This document shows positions 1 to 14,594 of a stretch of DNA of 64,000 bases, one piece after another (positions within the stretch are counted from its first letter, which is position 1; each line of letters starts with the position of its first letter). The stretch spans positions 16,506,938 to 16,570,937 of the forward strand of contig NC_044022.1 in the NCBI RefSeq assembly GCF_900496995.4, in the 5' to 3' direction. The notes beneath the pieces are model-generated. The model had not been told where the DNA came from. It searched no databases and was given only the letters and a program-made list of their open reading frames with translations. Source of the stretch: Aquila chrysaetos chrysaetos. Taxonomy: Eukaryota; Chordata; Aves; Accipitriformes; Accipitridae. The position numbers and the translations under genes were made by a program.

Positions 1-907
1 ACCTTAAAACGCTGAAACACCTGATTCTTGGTAAATAAGAGCTTCAGAAATATTTAGATTACTACTAGCTGCATTTGCAATTTCAGATTGGTCCTTTTCC
101 TTAGAATACATGAAATATCACGTTAATTTGAATTAATCTGCAAAATATTAAAAAATACTTTTCCTGCTATGAGCTGCAGTTAACTTAATGCTGCTGTAGA
201 ATCATGAACTTTTAATCTACTAAATTAATTACTACATTGTAATCTAAAAGTTCATTCCTTCCTCTCTCTTCCCTCCCCTTTATTTTGTAGATAGATAAAG
301 TAATTCTATAATCAGACTAAGTATCACAGCATGCAGTATATAATGACTATTGATGTGACTTAACAGTGGAAAAAGGAAAATTCAACAGTTTCTTGAAGGA
401 CACAATGTATAAAAGACAAATGAGTAAGAGCAGAGAGATTCTAACACATATACCTCAAAAAATTTTAATCAATTCTTGGAACTTCCTTAATCTACTCAAA
501 CTTACAAAATGATGGATATGCATAAACACACATTTGGAAAAGTATTTAAACTGACAGTTTCAGCCAGAGTTGATATTTCTTCACTAACATCATAATTACT
601 GCACAAGAAATAAGGAACATAATATCCATTACAGTGATTTGAATATGCAGGTCTGCTTTTGTGTTAGTCATAACTAGTGAGGAAATAAAGAACTTCACAG
701 AATTTAGGAGTTCTACCCATGAAAGGTGGTGGAGAAGACAGTGTGTGAGAGCGCAGCAGCAGAGTTAAGACATTTCAAAGTAGGACTGATAGAGAAGTGA
801 AGAGTTCCTTCCCTGTTTCAACACAGCAAACCCACCTCAAGGGTTGGTATTTACATATTGGCAATAGGTTCATTTTGAAAGCATTGATCTGACTATACTG
901 TACATAC
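1..907. other. CEP295: CEP295 intronic sequence past exon 22
   Basis: AT-rich sequence with no recognisable coding block in frame with exon 22. It includes one sequence with excellent splice signals (506-598), listed as a finding because its frame does not follow from exon 22. Confidence 0.6.
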
Positions 908-1070
908 CTGGAGTAACGTTTTCTTTAACAGCCTCTTCTTCTGATGTAATGTTGTTTGGCCCATTTGTTTCAAGACTAGAAGGCAGATTGCTGCTTTGTA
1001 TACTCAAACTGGAGTTTCCCACTTCTAGAAATGTAGACGTGTCTTGACTTTTTGTTGAAAATTTTGAAGT
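908..1070 (-). CDS. CEP295: CEP295 exon 22
   Basis: Residues 1347-1401, beginning [20 protein letters not shown] and ending [11 protein letters not shown] plus one base. The acceptor is TTTTGCTACTAG and the donor GTATGT. It is 163 nt. It is Ser/Thr/Asn-rich and only loosely similar to mammals at the corresponding place. This is the last exon that I can join to the chain; the rest of the gene lies to the left. Confidence 0.8.
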
Positions 1071-4000
1071 CTAGTAGCAAAAAAAGAAGAAACCTTGATT
1101 TAAGATTCATTTTCTCAGAAATATGAAGGATAAAAAGTTAAAGGTAATATTTGATTTCTGGATCACATTTCTGCTACAACCAGCAAAAACACTTCCAGTT
1201 CTACATGTATAAAAAAATTATCATTGTATTTCTTCTAAACAGAAGACAGTACAGGGATTATACATTTAAATCTTACAGAAAACTTAAGCCAAAGTATTTC
1301 CTCCATCAGAGTTTTTCTGTAGTAGTACCTTGCTAAATTCTCTACTGTCTTGTGAAATTCTGTATTGAGAACAGGATGATGAAATATCAGAGTCAAGACT
1401 TGGTTCCAAAGGCTGAAAGGGCTGGTGATGGAAGTTCAGAAAAGGTCTCTCCATTTCAGGAAAATCAAGTTCAGCTGCTAGAGCTATAAGAAAAGAGGTT
1501 ATTTTAAAAACAAACAACCAACACCCCTCAAAAAAACCCCAACAGACATATCACACCTCGCATCTATATGCGGTAAATAAAGCATATAGAATTCTGCAGG
1601 TACACAAATACTAGCTTGTAAAAAAAAAAAAAAAATCTCTTTACAGCATCTAATTCTTTCACTCTGATACAATGCAGGTACAAAAAGCAGCAAGAAAGTG
1701 CTACGTTGATGCAATGTTTTTTTTTTTTTTTTTTTTATGAAAAGCTTAAGTCCATAAGCAATCTGTTCAGCACTTTTGAGACTGCATCAGAAGTAGCATG
1801 AGCTTCCCAGTACAAAACGCACAGTGACGCAGTGGAACAACTCCAGTGAAGAGCCACAAGGGTGATTAAAGGAAGGATGAAGAACATGATGTTGAAAGGG
1901 ATGCTACAAAAATGTGTTTGTACAATCTTAAGAAAAGGCTTGGGGGTATGGGAAAAGGGGCACACAAATTTCTGCTGTCTACTATGTCCTAAGTGACAGT
2001 ACAGACAAGATGCAGTCAGGCTTCTTGAACATGCTCAGTGGAAGAAAAAGAGATAATGGACACAAGATGGAACACAGGAAATTCTGGTTGGATACAATAA
2101 ATGAATGAATGAATGGAAAAGAAGAAAGTTGTTAAGATGTTGCCCAGGGGTGTGCGGAATCTCTGTCCTTGGCGATATTCAGAACTTGCCTGGACAAGGC
2201 CTTAAGCAACCTGGTCTAAGCTGGCTTTGCTGTAAACAGGAAGGAGAATTTGGACCATGTAACTAGAAGTCCTTCCTGGTCTAGATTAATCTATAATTCT
2301 ATGATTCTAGGTTTTCAAACATTCCAGGAAGAAGCAGTTCAAATTAAAATACTAGTATTATCTTCATGATAACTAATAAAGATGTTCTCATTTTCATGAA
2401 CCGTTACGTTTTTCTAGAGAGCACAGAACTCCCAGCAGTCTGTTAATCAGTGTTTCATCAACTATGTGACCCTACCTGAATAGTGGAATATTATATATGA
2501 TTGTCTCTACCTTCCTGAAGCAAAAGCTGTGCATAAACAAGCGATAAAATTGGCACAGATAACAAACAGCCTAGCCATAGTAGCAGGAAACTGCACAGAA
2601 CTAGACTATGATCAGATAGATACCTGATCAGACTTTTTTTTTTTTTTTTTGCACTACACCATGCTGTGTGGACATACACATAAAGCAAAGCATGAAGAAC
2701 ATCAAAGCATCAAAATTCTTGCATGTAGAATCCTTCTTGACTTTAAAATATAAGTTGAATATAAATAATACAGACTAACACACAACATTGAGTAAACTGC
2801 TTCTCATTTTGTACGATGACAGCACAGCACAAAAATGCTTTAAAATGGCAAATACCTTGGAAATGTGTATTGTCCTCTGAGTAAGAGTTCAAGTCTCCAG
2901 TACATTTCCCCAAGATCTGCTGTACCTGACTTTCTTCACAAAGGTACATCTCTCCTTCAGGCAACTGAGTTTCAGATGCTCCAGACAAATTCTTTTGCCT
3001 CTGCTGCAAGGTAAAAGGCAGCAAGGAGTTCCAAGGGTGGCTTGCTGTTTCTCTCAAAATTTGATCTTCCGTACTATCAGAAGACAATCCTGCAATAGTA
3101 AGCTAGATGTTCAGTTTTGCGTATACACCACTTACATGAAGTCATCTGAAAATACACTGCTTAATATCCTGAAATATTCATAAAGAGCGTGGGGTTTTGT
3201 TTCTTTAATGGTCTCCTGTCAATGCTCCCACAAACCTTACCACAAATTTCCACAAATTCAAGTTGATAATATCTAATTAGGTAGTAATCAGTACAGCTTA
3301 ATACTTTTAGAGTATGTAGACTTAGGAAATACTGAAACTATAAAATCAGGAAAGAATTAATGTTGTTATTTTATGCTAGATAGCATATTTTTACCTCCTA
3401 TTGCATATAAATGTGGCAATCCTTTAATGTGATCTTGAGTATCTTTATGACATCATGCAGTAGTTTTATTCATGCTTAAATAGAAATTGCCTAATACCAA
3501 CACAAGAACTCTGAGGGAATCAAGGCAACCAAAATTAGTGCTCCTAGTTAGCGCACCAAACCCTCTTTGTCTATACACTTACAGAAGAATTGCACAAAGC
3601 TATCAGAAAAGGTCATTATTAAGCACTGAGTGTATGGTGAAGACACAGCTAGACTTGAAAAATCTATTCATGCAGCTGAGTAACCAAAACCTTTGGTATT
3701 TTTCTTCTACAACTAAAAAACAACGGAAAAGAAAAGCTACAAACAAATGACCTTAGAGTTCTCTTTAGCTTTCTTATGTCAATAAAACACAGATTTGTCA
3801 CATGAGTTATAAAGTTTATTACTCAAAATACCACGTACCAGTTTAGAACATTGGGGTTAAAATGAGCCACTGAAATCTCAGGCTGTAAAAACTGTAGTCT
3901 TCAAAAATTGATTTATAAACATGGAATAACTCATACACGTGTTGTTTATGAGATCAGGTATGTGTCAGATTAACAAAATATTAAGCCTTAAAGTAAATAA

Positions 4001-7000
4001 ATCCACAGGTCACTACTTAATCACTTTCAAACTCACTTCCCATGTTCAGAAGTGATAATGTCAGTATACAGAGAAGAAACTATCTATTTATTCTAAAGGA
4101 ATTATTTTTAATTTTATGAAAAGCTAACAAGATGGAGAGGCAGGCTGCAAGCAAAAAAGGATATGAACATGTATTTCCCAGGGAACTATTAAAAGTCAGT
4201 ATGGCATTCAAATGAGATTTTCACAAATAATTTATTATCATTTGGGGATCAGGTTTTTTAAAAATTTTGCCACTTGAAAACTGCTAGTGTTACAGTTGCT
4301 TAATAAAACTCAAGATATCCTTTGCTGAAGCAGATGTGTTATGAGGTTAAATTATTACAGAAGTAAAAAAATCATGAGCACATAATGAAACATTCCAGTT
4401 ACACTCAAATCTAAGACACATTAATCATTCTTAAGTGAAGTTCAACATTAGCCTATTTCAGAAGAGCTTACGTCCAGTGAGTTAGACCCATTCTGCTATA
4501 AAACAAAAAGAATACACAATTTTCCTTTCACAAGAACAATCCAAACACTTACCAGTGTCAACAGGGCTTCCATCCAATGTTTCACTAGTCAAAAAGCTTC
4601 CAGTGGAAATTGTTGAAGATAAGTCACAGGGTATTCTTTGCGTGAAAGCCTCTGAACCTAAGTTTGTGGATACTACTTTAGAAAGTACTTCCTAGGATGA
4701 AATAACATACCTATTACCATTTATTCAGATGTCCATAATTAAAGCTTTAAAACCACACATTTTATTCTGAGCTCAGTTCAAGTGTAGAAGCCTTCATGTT
4801 TTGCACAGTCAGGCAAATACAAATTCATCATTGCTCAGTACAAAACATTCACACCCAATGTCCCAGACACATCATGCCCCACCAGCCCCCTCCCCTCCAC
4901 ACACACGTACACGTGCACGCACACACACACACACAGTTATAAAGCCTCTCAGAACTGCATACAAATCATGACACCTGGAAGATTATTTTATCTTCTGGTG
5001 GTCAGATTTGGCTATTTCTCATCACAGACCCACTTCAGTAGAATTGTAGATCTCAGAGGAACGTATAAGCAATACATGAAAAACTCAAGAATTTTACAAG
5101 TACTTGCAATACTGAGCCTTTTGCAGAAAGAAGACTGATTAAAAATTTAATTCTACAATACTAAACTAAAAATATACAAAATATCCTAAAATAGTATCCT
5201 CCTCAATTTTGAGGTAAGCTCTACAAAGTCATAAAACAGAGACTGAGGGTTCTCGTACTTCGAAATTTTGAAGAATTAGATGTGAACATTTCTTCCCGAA
5301 CTCTGAATTAAAAATGTGTACTAAGAAAACAAGACAAAAATCTAAGAAGCCCTTCCCCTACATTTCTCATTATATACTACCTTACATAAATATATTTAAC
5401 ATACCCATAAAAAACATGTACATTTAAAAGTAATTTTATATACACATGATATACATAGGATTTTTTAAATCCTGTTTTTATCTCCTGACAAAACAATGGG
5501 ATCTTTGGGTGAGGGAAAAGCAGGGGATATCATTGGTGTTGATTTTGGCAAGGCTTTTGACGCTGTCCTTCACAACATTCTTGTATCCCAGTTTGGATGT
5601 CACAACCTGGATGCATGGATGAGATGGGTGGATAATGGGAGACTGGCTGGATAATCAGGCTCAGAAGACAGCGATTAAAGGGTTACACTCTACCTGGAGG
5701 TGGGAAACAGGTAGAGTATGACAGGGCTCTGTCCTAGGACCTGTCCTCTTTAACACCTTTGGCAATGACCCAGAGGAGGTGACACCATACTTTTATCAAG
5801 TCTGCAGATAACACTAAGTTGGGAAGACCATTCGATACACTAAACGTCAGGGCTAACATCTAGAAGGACCTCTTGAGGCTGGCCCTACAGGAACGTTATG
5901 AAACTCAGCAAAAGCAAATGCAAAGTCCAGCACCTGGGAAAGACGAACCCCATGCGTCAGTCCAAGCTGGGGCCTGCCTGGGGAGCACCCCTGTGAAAAA
6001 GCACCCAGGAGTCTCACAGACAGCAAGCTGAGCGAAAACCCACGGTGTGTCCTGGCAGCAAAGAGGGGCAACAGCATCCTGCGCTGTATGAACAGGAATA
6101 TAGCCAGTAGATCCATCGCAGTGACTACCTCTCTCTACTTGGTGCTTGTTATACTGCTACGTCTAGAATACAGCACCCAGGCTTAGCACCCCAATACAAG
6201 ATAGAAAGACTTCATCACAAAATAAAAAGTTATGTTATATGGTTATTTTGATATGACCAACCGTATTATCAAGTCTGAATGATGGTCCAGAATGTGTTGT
6301 AATTCCCTCTCCAACTTCAGCAGCAAGAACTGGTGAATCTTGAGCCACTTGAAAATCCTGGGACTGGGCTGAACACAAATGTAATAGAAGCAGTAAGGAA
6401 TAGAAAGCAACTTTGGAGTTCATAGCTAGCAGTTTTTTGTGAACAACAGATGGCAGTAATACTCTACGGCTGCTGTCCTCGCTCACTATTAGGGCACTGA
6501 TTTTGCCCATCCTTACCACTTTCTTCTCACCTACAACATACTTTCTGCTCCACTGTACCACCAATTTAATTGGCAACCAGTGGTTCTCCTTGACCAGCCT
6601 TCCTAAAATGTCTAACTAGCATGACTGCTCTCTCTAGAGCATGCAGGAAGAGCTAGAAATTCATGCTTTGGCTTTGGCTTTGCAGAATGAAACATAGCTT
6701 TGCTAGTGTTACCACAATCATTTAATCGGGGCGGGGTGAATCTTTTGCCCTCTACCATTACAATGATTACCAAAAAAAAAAAAGCAGACATTCTGAGTAG
6801 ATCAGAGAAATCAGAAACACTGAATTACTTAACTATAGCATGACTACTACCACAGAACTGAATCACCTTTGCCATAATTCTCTTATACATAAAAATAAGT
6901 AAGATTGGTATCTGTGCAAAAGAAGCACCGTAGCAGCACCAGAAAAATGCAATTTCTGTATTCAGTGCTGACAAGCACCTTCAAAGTTTGACAATTCTAA

Positions 7001-10000
7001 GATTGTAAATTAATTGCCAACAAACAACTCTAAAATAAGTATTCTTATTTCCAGTAATAATTTGCAAGAAAGAAGTGCCAAATATCAAATGGAAATTAAA
7101 CAGTAGAAGTTAAGTAGGTATGTTTTCTCCCAATTCTACAAGGGCTGCTAGTGACAGAGACATTTCAAATCCCCATCATTTGCAAGACTCTATACTTAGG
7201 CAGATCTCCTAACATTTTGTAATCCTAACACCAGTTTGTACCTTGTACAAGGTGAAACCCAGTTTCTTACCGGAAGGTGGAGTCTAGTTGTTCTATTTTT
7301 CCTGCTACAAAAAAAAAAAGGGGGGGGGGGGGGGGGTGAGGTTTCCTCTGTGAGCCAACACCAGTGAAGTATCTATATGATGTGATACTTATGTATCTCA
7401 ATAAATATGAAACATTGTGAAACTCATTTGGGGGTGGGGGAGCGGGGGGTGGATAAATAGCTCTAAGGTTTTCTATAGCCACTATCATCCACTAGTCTAC
7501 TATGAGAAAGTACAAGACATGAAAGTAAATACATCTAAATATATTTATTTGGATTAAACCAGAAGTTAATCTATGCTTAATTTACTACGTTATTACATTA
7601 AATGCTAGCTAAGAACACTGAAGAGCACAGAACACTGGTTTCTGATCCCTTTTCTACAAGTATGTCACAACGGTCTTCAGGTTCACAGGAAAGATAACTT
7701 TTAAGGTTTGAGTAAAACAAGCTGGCAACAAGCTCCTTGGTTGGATGTGGCAGTAGTGTGACTGAGTCAATATACACTGCAGAGTCTGCTCTCCTTCTTT
7801 GGAACAGAATATAGGAGATAAAGGATCCTGAAAATGAGCAAGGCCTTACAGCAAATTCCTTTAATCAGCAAGAAAACTGTAATCATATAATCTCTTGGCA
7901 TTTAAATATCTCCATAGGAGAAAAACTGTGCAGTATAAAAGATTTCTAAACTCAAGGAAAGAAAGTAATAACAAGAAGCAGTGGCTAGAAATGGCTGTCA
8001 GACATTCAGAAACTGGAAATAGACTGTTTATTTTATAATTTGATAAAAAAATTAAATGCTGGAAGAAGCTACCAAAGAATTCTCCATTTGCTGATACCTT
8101 TACATCAAGATTAAATATTTTTCTGAAAAATTATTTTATTTTTGAAAGGGTATCAGCATGACAGGTAGTAATTTAGGATACATATGAGATGAGATTCAAG
8201 CATTTAATACTTTCTTGTATATAAATTCTATGGAGAGCTATGCCACAAATGTTTCATTACTATACTGTAATAACCTGCACTGTTCTTGTGATATTAATAC
8301 AAGGGGTGAACAGTAGCAATTTCATGCTATAAACTAAATTATTTAATTAAAAATACAACATGCTCATATCTCATGACTTCATTACATTAATATCCTTAAA
8401 GAAAAATGTATTTGGTGACTCATAAAGGAGGGGTTTTCATTCTTCTCTCCTCCCTCCAAAATAATAGTGCAAGGTTCTTGCTCCTCACAGCTTCCCGACA
8501 TTGACATAGGACTTTCATGTTTTAAGTTTCTGGCCACCACACTGTGACAAAGAATTTGTACCTAAAAATTGAGTCTGTAATATCCAGGATGCTTCCCCCC
8601 CCCCCCCCCCCCCCCCCCAACAGAAATTGCAGTAAAATAGCAGCAATTATTTTAGGGTGCAATTTGAAAGACAAAAGACTGAACAACAAACTACCCAGTG
8701 AAGACAATATAAACCCCCCTGTTTTTAGTCCAAATCCAACCTTGTAGACAAACAAAAAAGAGTTGTACTCCACACTAGTTTGCTATATTGGTGATGGATA
8801 AGACAATCTATTGCAATAGTGAATTATGGACAAATATTTGGGATTACTAAAAATAAACTGAAATCTTAGGTTACCTTGGATCACACAAAAAATAATCATG
8901 CTTGGAATAACAGCTCTGTATAGGGTAGCAACACATGAAGATAATCACATCTGGAACACTGCTGCTCAAGGGGACCATTAAATATGAAGATGAATAAAAA
9001 GAGACAAGCCTGTTGATATGTAATGAAGGAAAACTGTGGAAGAGATGTATGCATCAAATCTAGTCACCATTTTCAGGCTGACTTCTTAAGGAAATTAAGT
9101 TTATGCCATCAAACTGCCTGTCGCATCTGCAGGGTCACTTTGCAATCCGATATTAACAATTTGCATTCTATTAGGCCATTTTAACCAAATTGAATTGGGA
9201 AGGATAAATACAGAGCGTTCAAAGTTCTTAACTCATCTTGTCATCCATCAGTGACAGAGAGCAATCCAAATCTTAGCTTCACTGGTGGCACTTACTGCAA
9301 CATCACTTTAACAGTTACCTGTCCTCTCTGGCTGCCAACCAGCCGATCAGTTTGTGCAGCACTTGTAACCACTCAATATTGAGCATAGGGATTCATCCTC
9401 CCCTAACCAGCAGCAGTCCTTAAGACCCATTTTACATTCAGACATGTCTGCCTCTAAATTTGAGAGGGTTAAAGTTATTTTTCTTCTTGTAATAATTGGA
9501 AGAAAGAAATACAGCTAATTATGGAAATTTAAAAAAAAAAAATTTTTTTTTGCCTGTTACCCAAGGACAAGTCTCCTATCAAAGCAAACTCACCTTTGTT
9601 GATAAAGTATCCAAGCAGATTTACCAAGCTTATCTTTTTAAGAACCTGTACAATTTTTACCTTTTTATCTTTAATGCTTCATTTTGAAAGAGCACATGAG
9701 CAGTGATTAATAGGATTTGTGCACATCTAGTGGTTCTGTAATCATGAAAGCAGTACAACTCATAAGTTGTAAAGCTTTACATTATTTGATCCAAGGTAGA
9801 AACCACCAAGAACATAACTTCAAAGAATAAGGTCAAAGATCACACGTACAAAGCACTCATTTGCTCTCACCTTTAGAGATACAATTACGTCTTGAAAACA
9901 TGGGAAAATTGCAAACATGTTCTCGTTAGAATGAAGTAGCAAAAAAATTTTTAGAAAACAATTAAATAAAAAATAATCAAACCTTTAACATGCACTGTAG

Positions 10001-13000
10001 GTTTTCTTGCTCAAGATACTGCACTAGTTACCAGAAGTACCACAGAGTGCTTTCCAGCCCTCTAATTACAAAGATACTGTTGACAGTTTTTGTTGTTGAT
10101 CTACTCAAGAGGACAATCCTCTTAAATACATAGTCACATAAAGCTTTGCCTTTTTTTTTTTTTTAATAAATATAGATGTTCACATAAAGTTTCCTAGTCC
10201 TCTTACATAAACCATTGCACTGTTCATATATAATACTCACCAATGTAAAAAGATACTACACTAAGATATTTTATATTAATTTGCTAATGGCTGATCTAGC
10301 AATGCTTCTACAACTTACTCAGAAAAATACAAGCCTTTTCTTCAAATATTGTTAAAAATGACAAAATTCTTTAGTGATAATTTAAGTTTAAATATAGGTA
10401 TATTTCAAAAAAGAGTATTCTGAGAATTAAAGAATTAAATTCTTTCAGTTGAAAGAAAATGAGCTTATATATACTTATTCAAAACAACTTCAATTCCTAG
10501 TAAATCCTGATTGAATTGAAAAGGATGTCTCCACACAAGCTAAATGAAAAGTTATCTTAAGATTTGGGACAATGGTGAAATTTCCATCAAAACCAGGAGG
10601 TGCATACTACATTAGCTGTATTGCTCATAAAGATGTACATCTAAGGTAGCAAAAGTTGCTGAAAACTCCTTTGCATTTCCAGTAATGCATTTATTTTAGA
10701 TGGATACTGAAAACTGTACTGGAACATGAGATGCTGTCATCTTGTAATAAGCTTCAAATTGCTTTAGTCAATGTTTTGCAAACTTTGTGTAACAGTTTCC
10801 AGAAAGTCAGGCATACCATTTCTCAATTATAGCGATGATAAACTGCATTTCAGTTTGCAAGAAATTTGAACAGAAGCAAGTGCATTGCAACTGAAAGTAG
10901 TGGAGCCTTTGAGTTAAAGTTATTCCAAGACCGGAAAGACAAGCTAAATTTGTATATGCAGGAAAAAAACCAGTGGGAATTAAAAACCTTGACATACACT
11001 TGTTAGTCCAATCTCTTGAAAAACTTCTTAGTAACCCGCCTTCTTTGTTTACCTAAAACTAGTCACCTTTGTCCTTTTATAAAGCCAGTCAAGCTACCAA
11101 TAACATGCTTAGTAGGTTTCAACAACCCTGTAACAGAACTATTTCGAACAATCACAAAACACTTTATAACAAAAACAACTTGTTTTTTTGATAACCATAG
11201 CAACTTGGTTTAATTTATGGAATCAGACTAACTTTGTTACATATGGAAACAGTCTATCAAAGGTGTAATCTCTAATAAAAGCTCTTCACAGATGAACAGA
11301 AAAGATCAGAATTAAAGTAATCCTTACATTATTGTACTATTTTTATTTCTGTCTCAACTAACACCTGATTCTTTCAAAGTTGTTTCTTTGACCTAAAGAT
11401 AACACTCAGCCTTCTGTTTTTTGTCTCAACTGTATTTTTAAGCAATTTCTTAGACACACTGATCTTTCAGTGGACATCTACATTAGCATGCTAACACTCC
11501 AGAGTTCTTTTTAAGCATTAATTTCCTTTGCGTCAACACAAGGAATCGCTGGGTACTGAATCAGGCACACCACGGGTCTGCTCAAAACAGGTTCCCACCT
11601 GGTGGAGCTGCAAACCTGAACACCCCCCAGTCTGGGCAGAAGGTACCTCCTTCAGGAGGAAGACACCACTGTGGCTTTCTACAGCAGTTTGCTCCCTATG
11701 CATGCATGGGATTCGGCTGGTAAGGGCAGTGCAATCAGGTAATACAAAAGAAGTTTCTTTACAGATGGTTCTACAAGGTACAGATACAAAGCACACGCCT
11801 TGGATGAGAAACTGTTGACTAGCAATGAAGTTCACTGAAGTGTGGACTTCTGTTACTAGAATGGCAATGGATGACAAAAAGAAAAGATAAAAACTCAGTC
11901 ATTCTGAGATGCATGCTTATTGAAACACCCTTTTTTACACTTAAAATTAAGCACTATTTAAATAGTACTGCATGTTCTTTAACAAGTCAGGTCATATGCT
12001 ATAAATAAATAGCAGTAAAATTAGCAGTGCTGAATGGTATTTTCCTCAAAGGAAGAGGATTTCCTCACCTGAAACATGAATTTTCAAGCAGTTACCATCA
12101 GCACCTCTTGCAATAATCTACTTGACTGTTTACTTTGCCTTGGACTTCCATTAGGGATTTGTTCCTCGTACTTTGTTATGCTCAAAAGTAACCTGCCTTC
12201 TTCACAAAGAGCATGACTGTAACATTTCACATATGCAAACTCCCCAATGGTCGATATGGGAGAAGATTCTCCACCAACAGAAACTGTTTTATCTGAATTT
12301 AAAATACTTGTAATCAGTTTAGATATAGAAATGCAATGTTTTGCACTTCATGAAAAACATTAAGACGCACATTCTATTCTACAGAAGTAACCTACTGAAT
12401 TTGTACAGTGCTCCATTTTAATAAAGTTAGCCATATCAGGTCAGTAAAAACCTTTGCATTACACAGTCTATGGATTACACAGATTGAAAGATTTTACAAG
12501 TCTTAGACTTCTCAAAAAATAATTCCTAACTCAACCAAAATATTTATTCCAAAACAATTCAAACAAATTTTTCCACCAAAACTTTCAGTAATTTTTCCAA
12601 ATCCAGAGGCAATATAACTTCACTGTTCTGGCTTAAAAATTTTTCTTCCCAACCTGCCCCACACCACAGCCCTTTTTGGCTACTCAATCCAGTGAAAAAA
12701 AATCAAGTTCAACTTTTCACCATCTACCACGACCAATTGTTAGATAACGTAGGAATAAATCACCTGTGGATCACAATGGGATTACACAGCAAATGGGCAT
12801 TCCCTACTCTAGAATTCCACTGGATAATATTTCAGAAAACTTTTTTGGTATGTATGTTGATTTTTTTTTTTTTTTAATTAAGATGTGTAACACTAAGCTA
12901 AGTGCTTTTGAGAATATATTCTTCAATCAAACCTTCACCAACAAAACTCGTTGTCTAATCAAGATAGCAAATTGGTCCAACAAGTATTATTCTGCATAAA

Positions 13001-14551
13001 CTGATGCTGACTAGCATTAATTACTTTTCTTTAATTAAAGATGTCCTATATCAGCTGTTTCATTATTTTGCTCAAGATGAATGCCAGCCTGACAGGCCTA
13101 CAATTACTCAGATTTTTCTGCTTAGCCCTTTTAAAAAAACTGGCACAATATTAAAAATTTGTAAAATACACAATAAATTTTAGCTATGAAGAAGCTAAAA
13201 CTAAAAAAGTTTACATTTAGAAAACATCAGTTTGTTGTACCTGTTAATTAATGTTCCTTACAGAGAATTACAAAGCATTGCATGCAGACTGTAACAAACA
13301 TGCTTAGAAAATGATAATTGCTTTGTGTAGTTGCTATCCGAAATTTTTACAAAGACTGTTTTGTAATTGAAAAAAACTAAAAAGATGGTCTAAAAATTTC
13401 TGTAGAAACTTGATATAACTCCTTATTTAAAGATTTCACACTCACTTTCCTGGTATGCTCAAAAACTGAACATTCTAACACTGTCCATCAGTTCTGATGG
13501 TTTTCTTTACAATTATTGTACAATTGTCTATTAACACTGACCCTGCCCAACAGAAAAATCAACAGGGAACTTAAGTCATGGAATTACAGTGAATTTTCTT
13601 TTCTTGGTGAAATTCTGTTTTGATTATGTTTTTCTAGACAGACAATGACAGGATAAGCTTTTCTTAACTATAACTCACTTTGCTGGTACATAAATTATAC
13701 CTTAAAAAAAGACAACAGTATCAGCTGTCATTTCACAATCAATCATCTCAAAGACTCTTCAGAAAAGATTAATTTCCTCCAATCTGTATTTCTCAGGAAC
13801 AGCAGCATTTATTATATATTTTATATCCATATATATATATTTATATATTTTACCTGCAAAAGAAATGTTGCAACTCTTCGGCGTGTCTACCTCCAGTATA
13901 ACACTAAGTTCGTGTTGTTCCAAATCAAGCCCTAACTTGACTTTTGCCACTGGTGGTTTGGAAGATTTCCATTTCTGTTCTCTACATAGAACTTTCTCAG
14001 ACTGTTCTGTAAAACAAAGTTTTGCACATTGGAATAATACATATGTATCAAATTAACTTGGGAGATGGAAGAGAACTCCATCTCAGCTGCAAAATGAGAA
14101 AAATTATAATGAAAAATACTATACGGCCTTACCAGTTTGCTCAGCTGGACTGATGCACTGTGAAATCATTTCACTTCCATGAAATTTACTCCTGCCACAA
14201 TTCTCTGGCTGGTAGTCTTCTGAGACTTGGAAAAAGTCAGTCCTATTAATCCAGTCAGGCTTTTGTGCCTTCGTCATTTCTTCATTTGTGCACATACGTC
14301 TCACCTTAAAAGGAGCAGCGGGGTGGGGGGAAGCAATTGTATATACGATTATGTTTATACGCAGTTATCAAACCAGCATCTTCCATTTATCAAACCACAT
14401 TAGATCAGAATACTTAGCATTTTTAACAGGAACAATTCCTGAAAAGTCTGCTTTTAGTTTTTCAGCTCCTGAATTCTGGAATTTTAGCTGGAGACTGTAA
14501 AAGCAAGGGACAGGGACTCTAGGCAATAGTTATTTTTCTAAGATGGCTTTT

Positions 14552-14594
<43 letters not shown>

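Larger units (their letters stand above)
6364..12095 (-). other. CEP295: CEP295 intron 17
   Basis: About 5.7 kb of AT-rich sequence with G17 (7320) and C24 (8595) homopolymers. A GC-richer island at 11530-11880 holds overlapping open frames on both strands. Its composition suggests an old insertion, but I do not recognise it. Confidence 0.5.

Noticed and set aside
8522-8773. Open frames with polyglycine or polyproline
   Set aside because: They are created by the C24 homopolymer.
9870-9905. 20-nt microexon-like stretch between TTTTCAAG and GTGAGAGC in intron 17
   Set aside because: Its length would break the reading frame between exons 17 and 18, and it has no homology support.
12669-12682. 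Near-match to the 5' part of U2 snRNA, which could mark the guide of a SCARNA9-like RNA (hosted by CEP295 in mammals)
   Set aside because: The match has an extra base, and no C or D box stands at the required distances on the minus strand. The snoRNA may lie left of the window.
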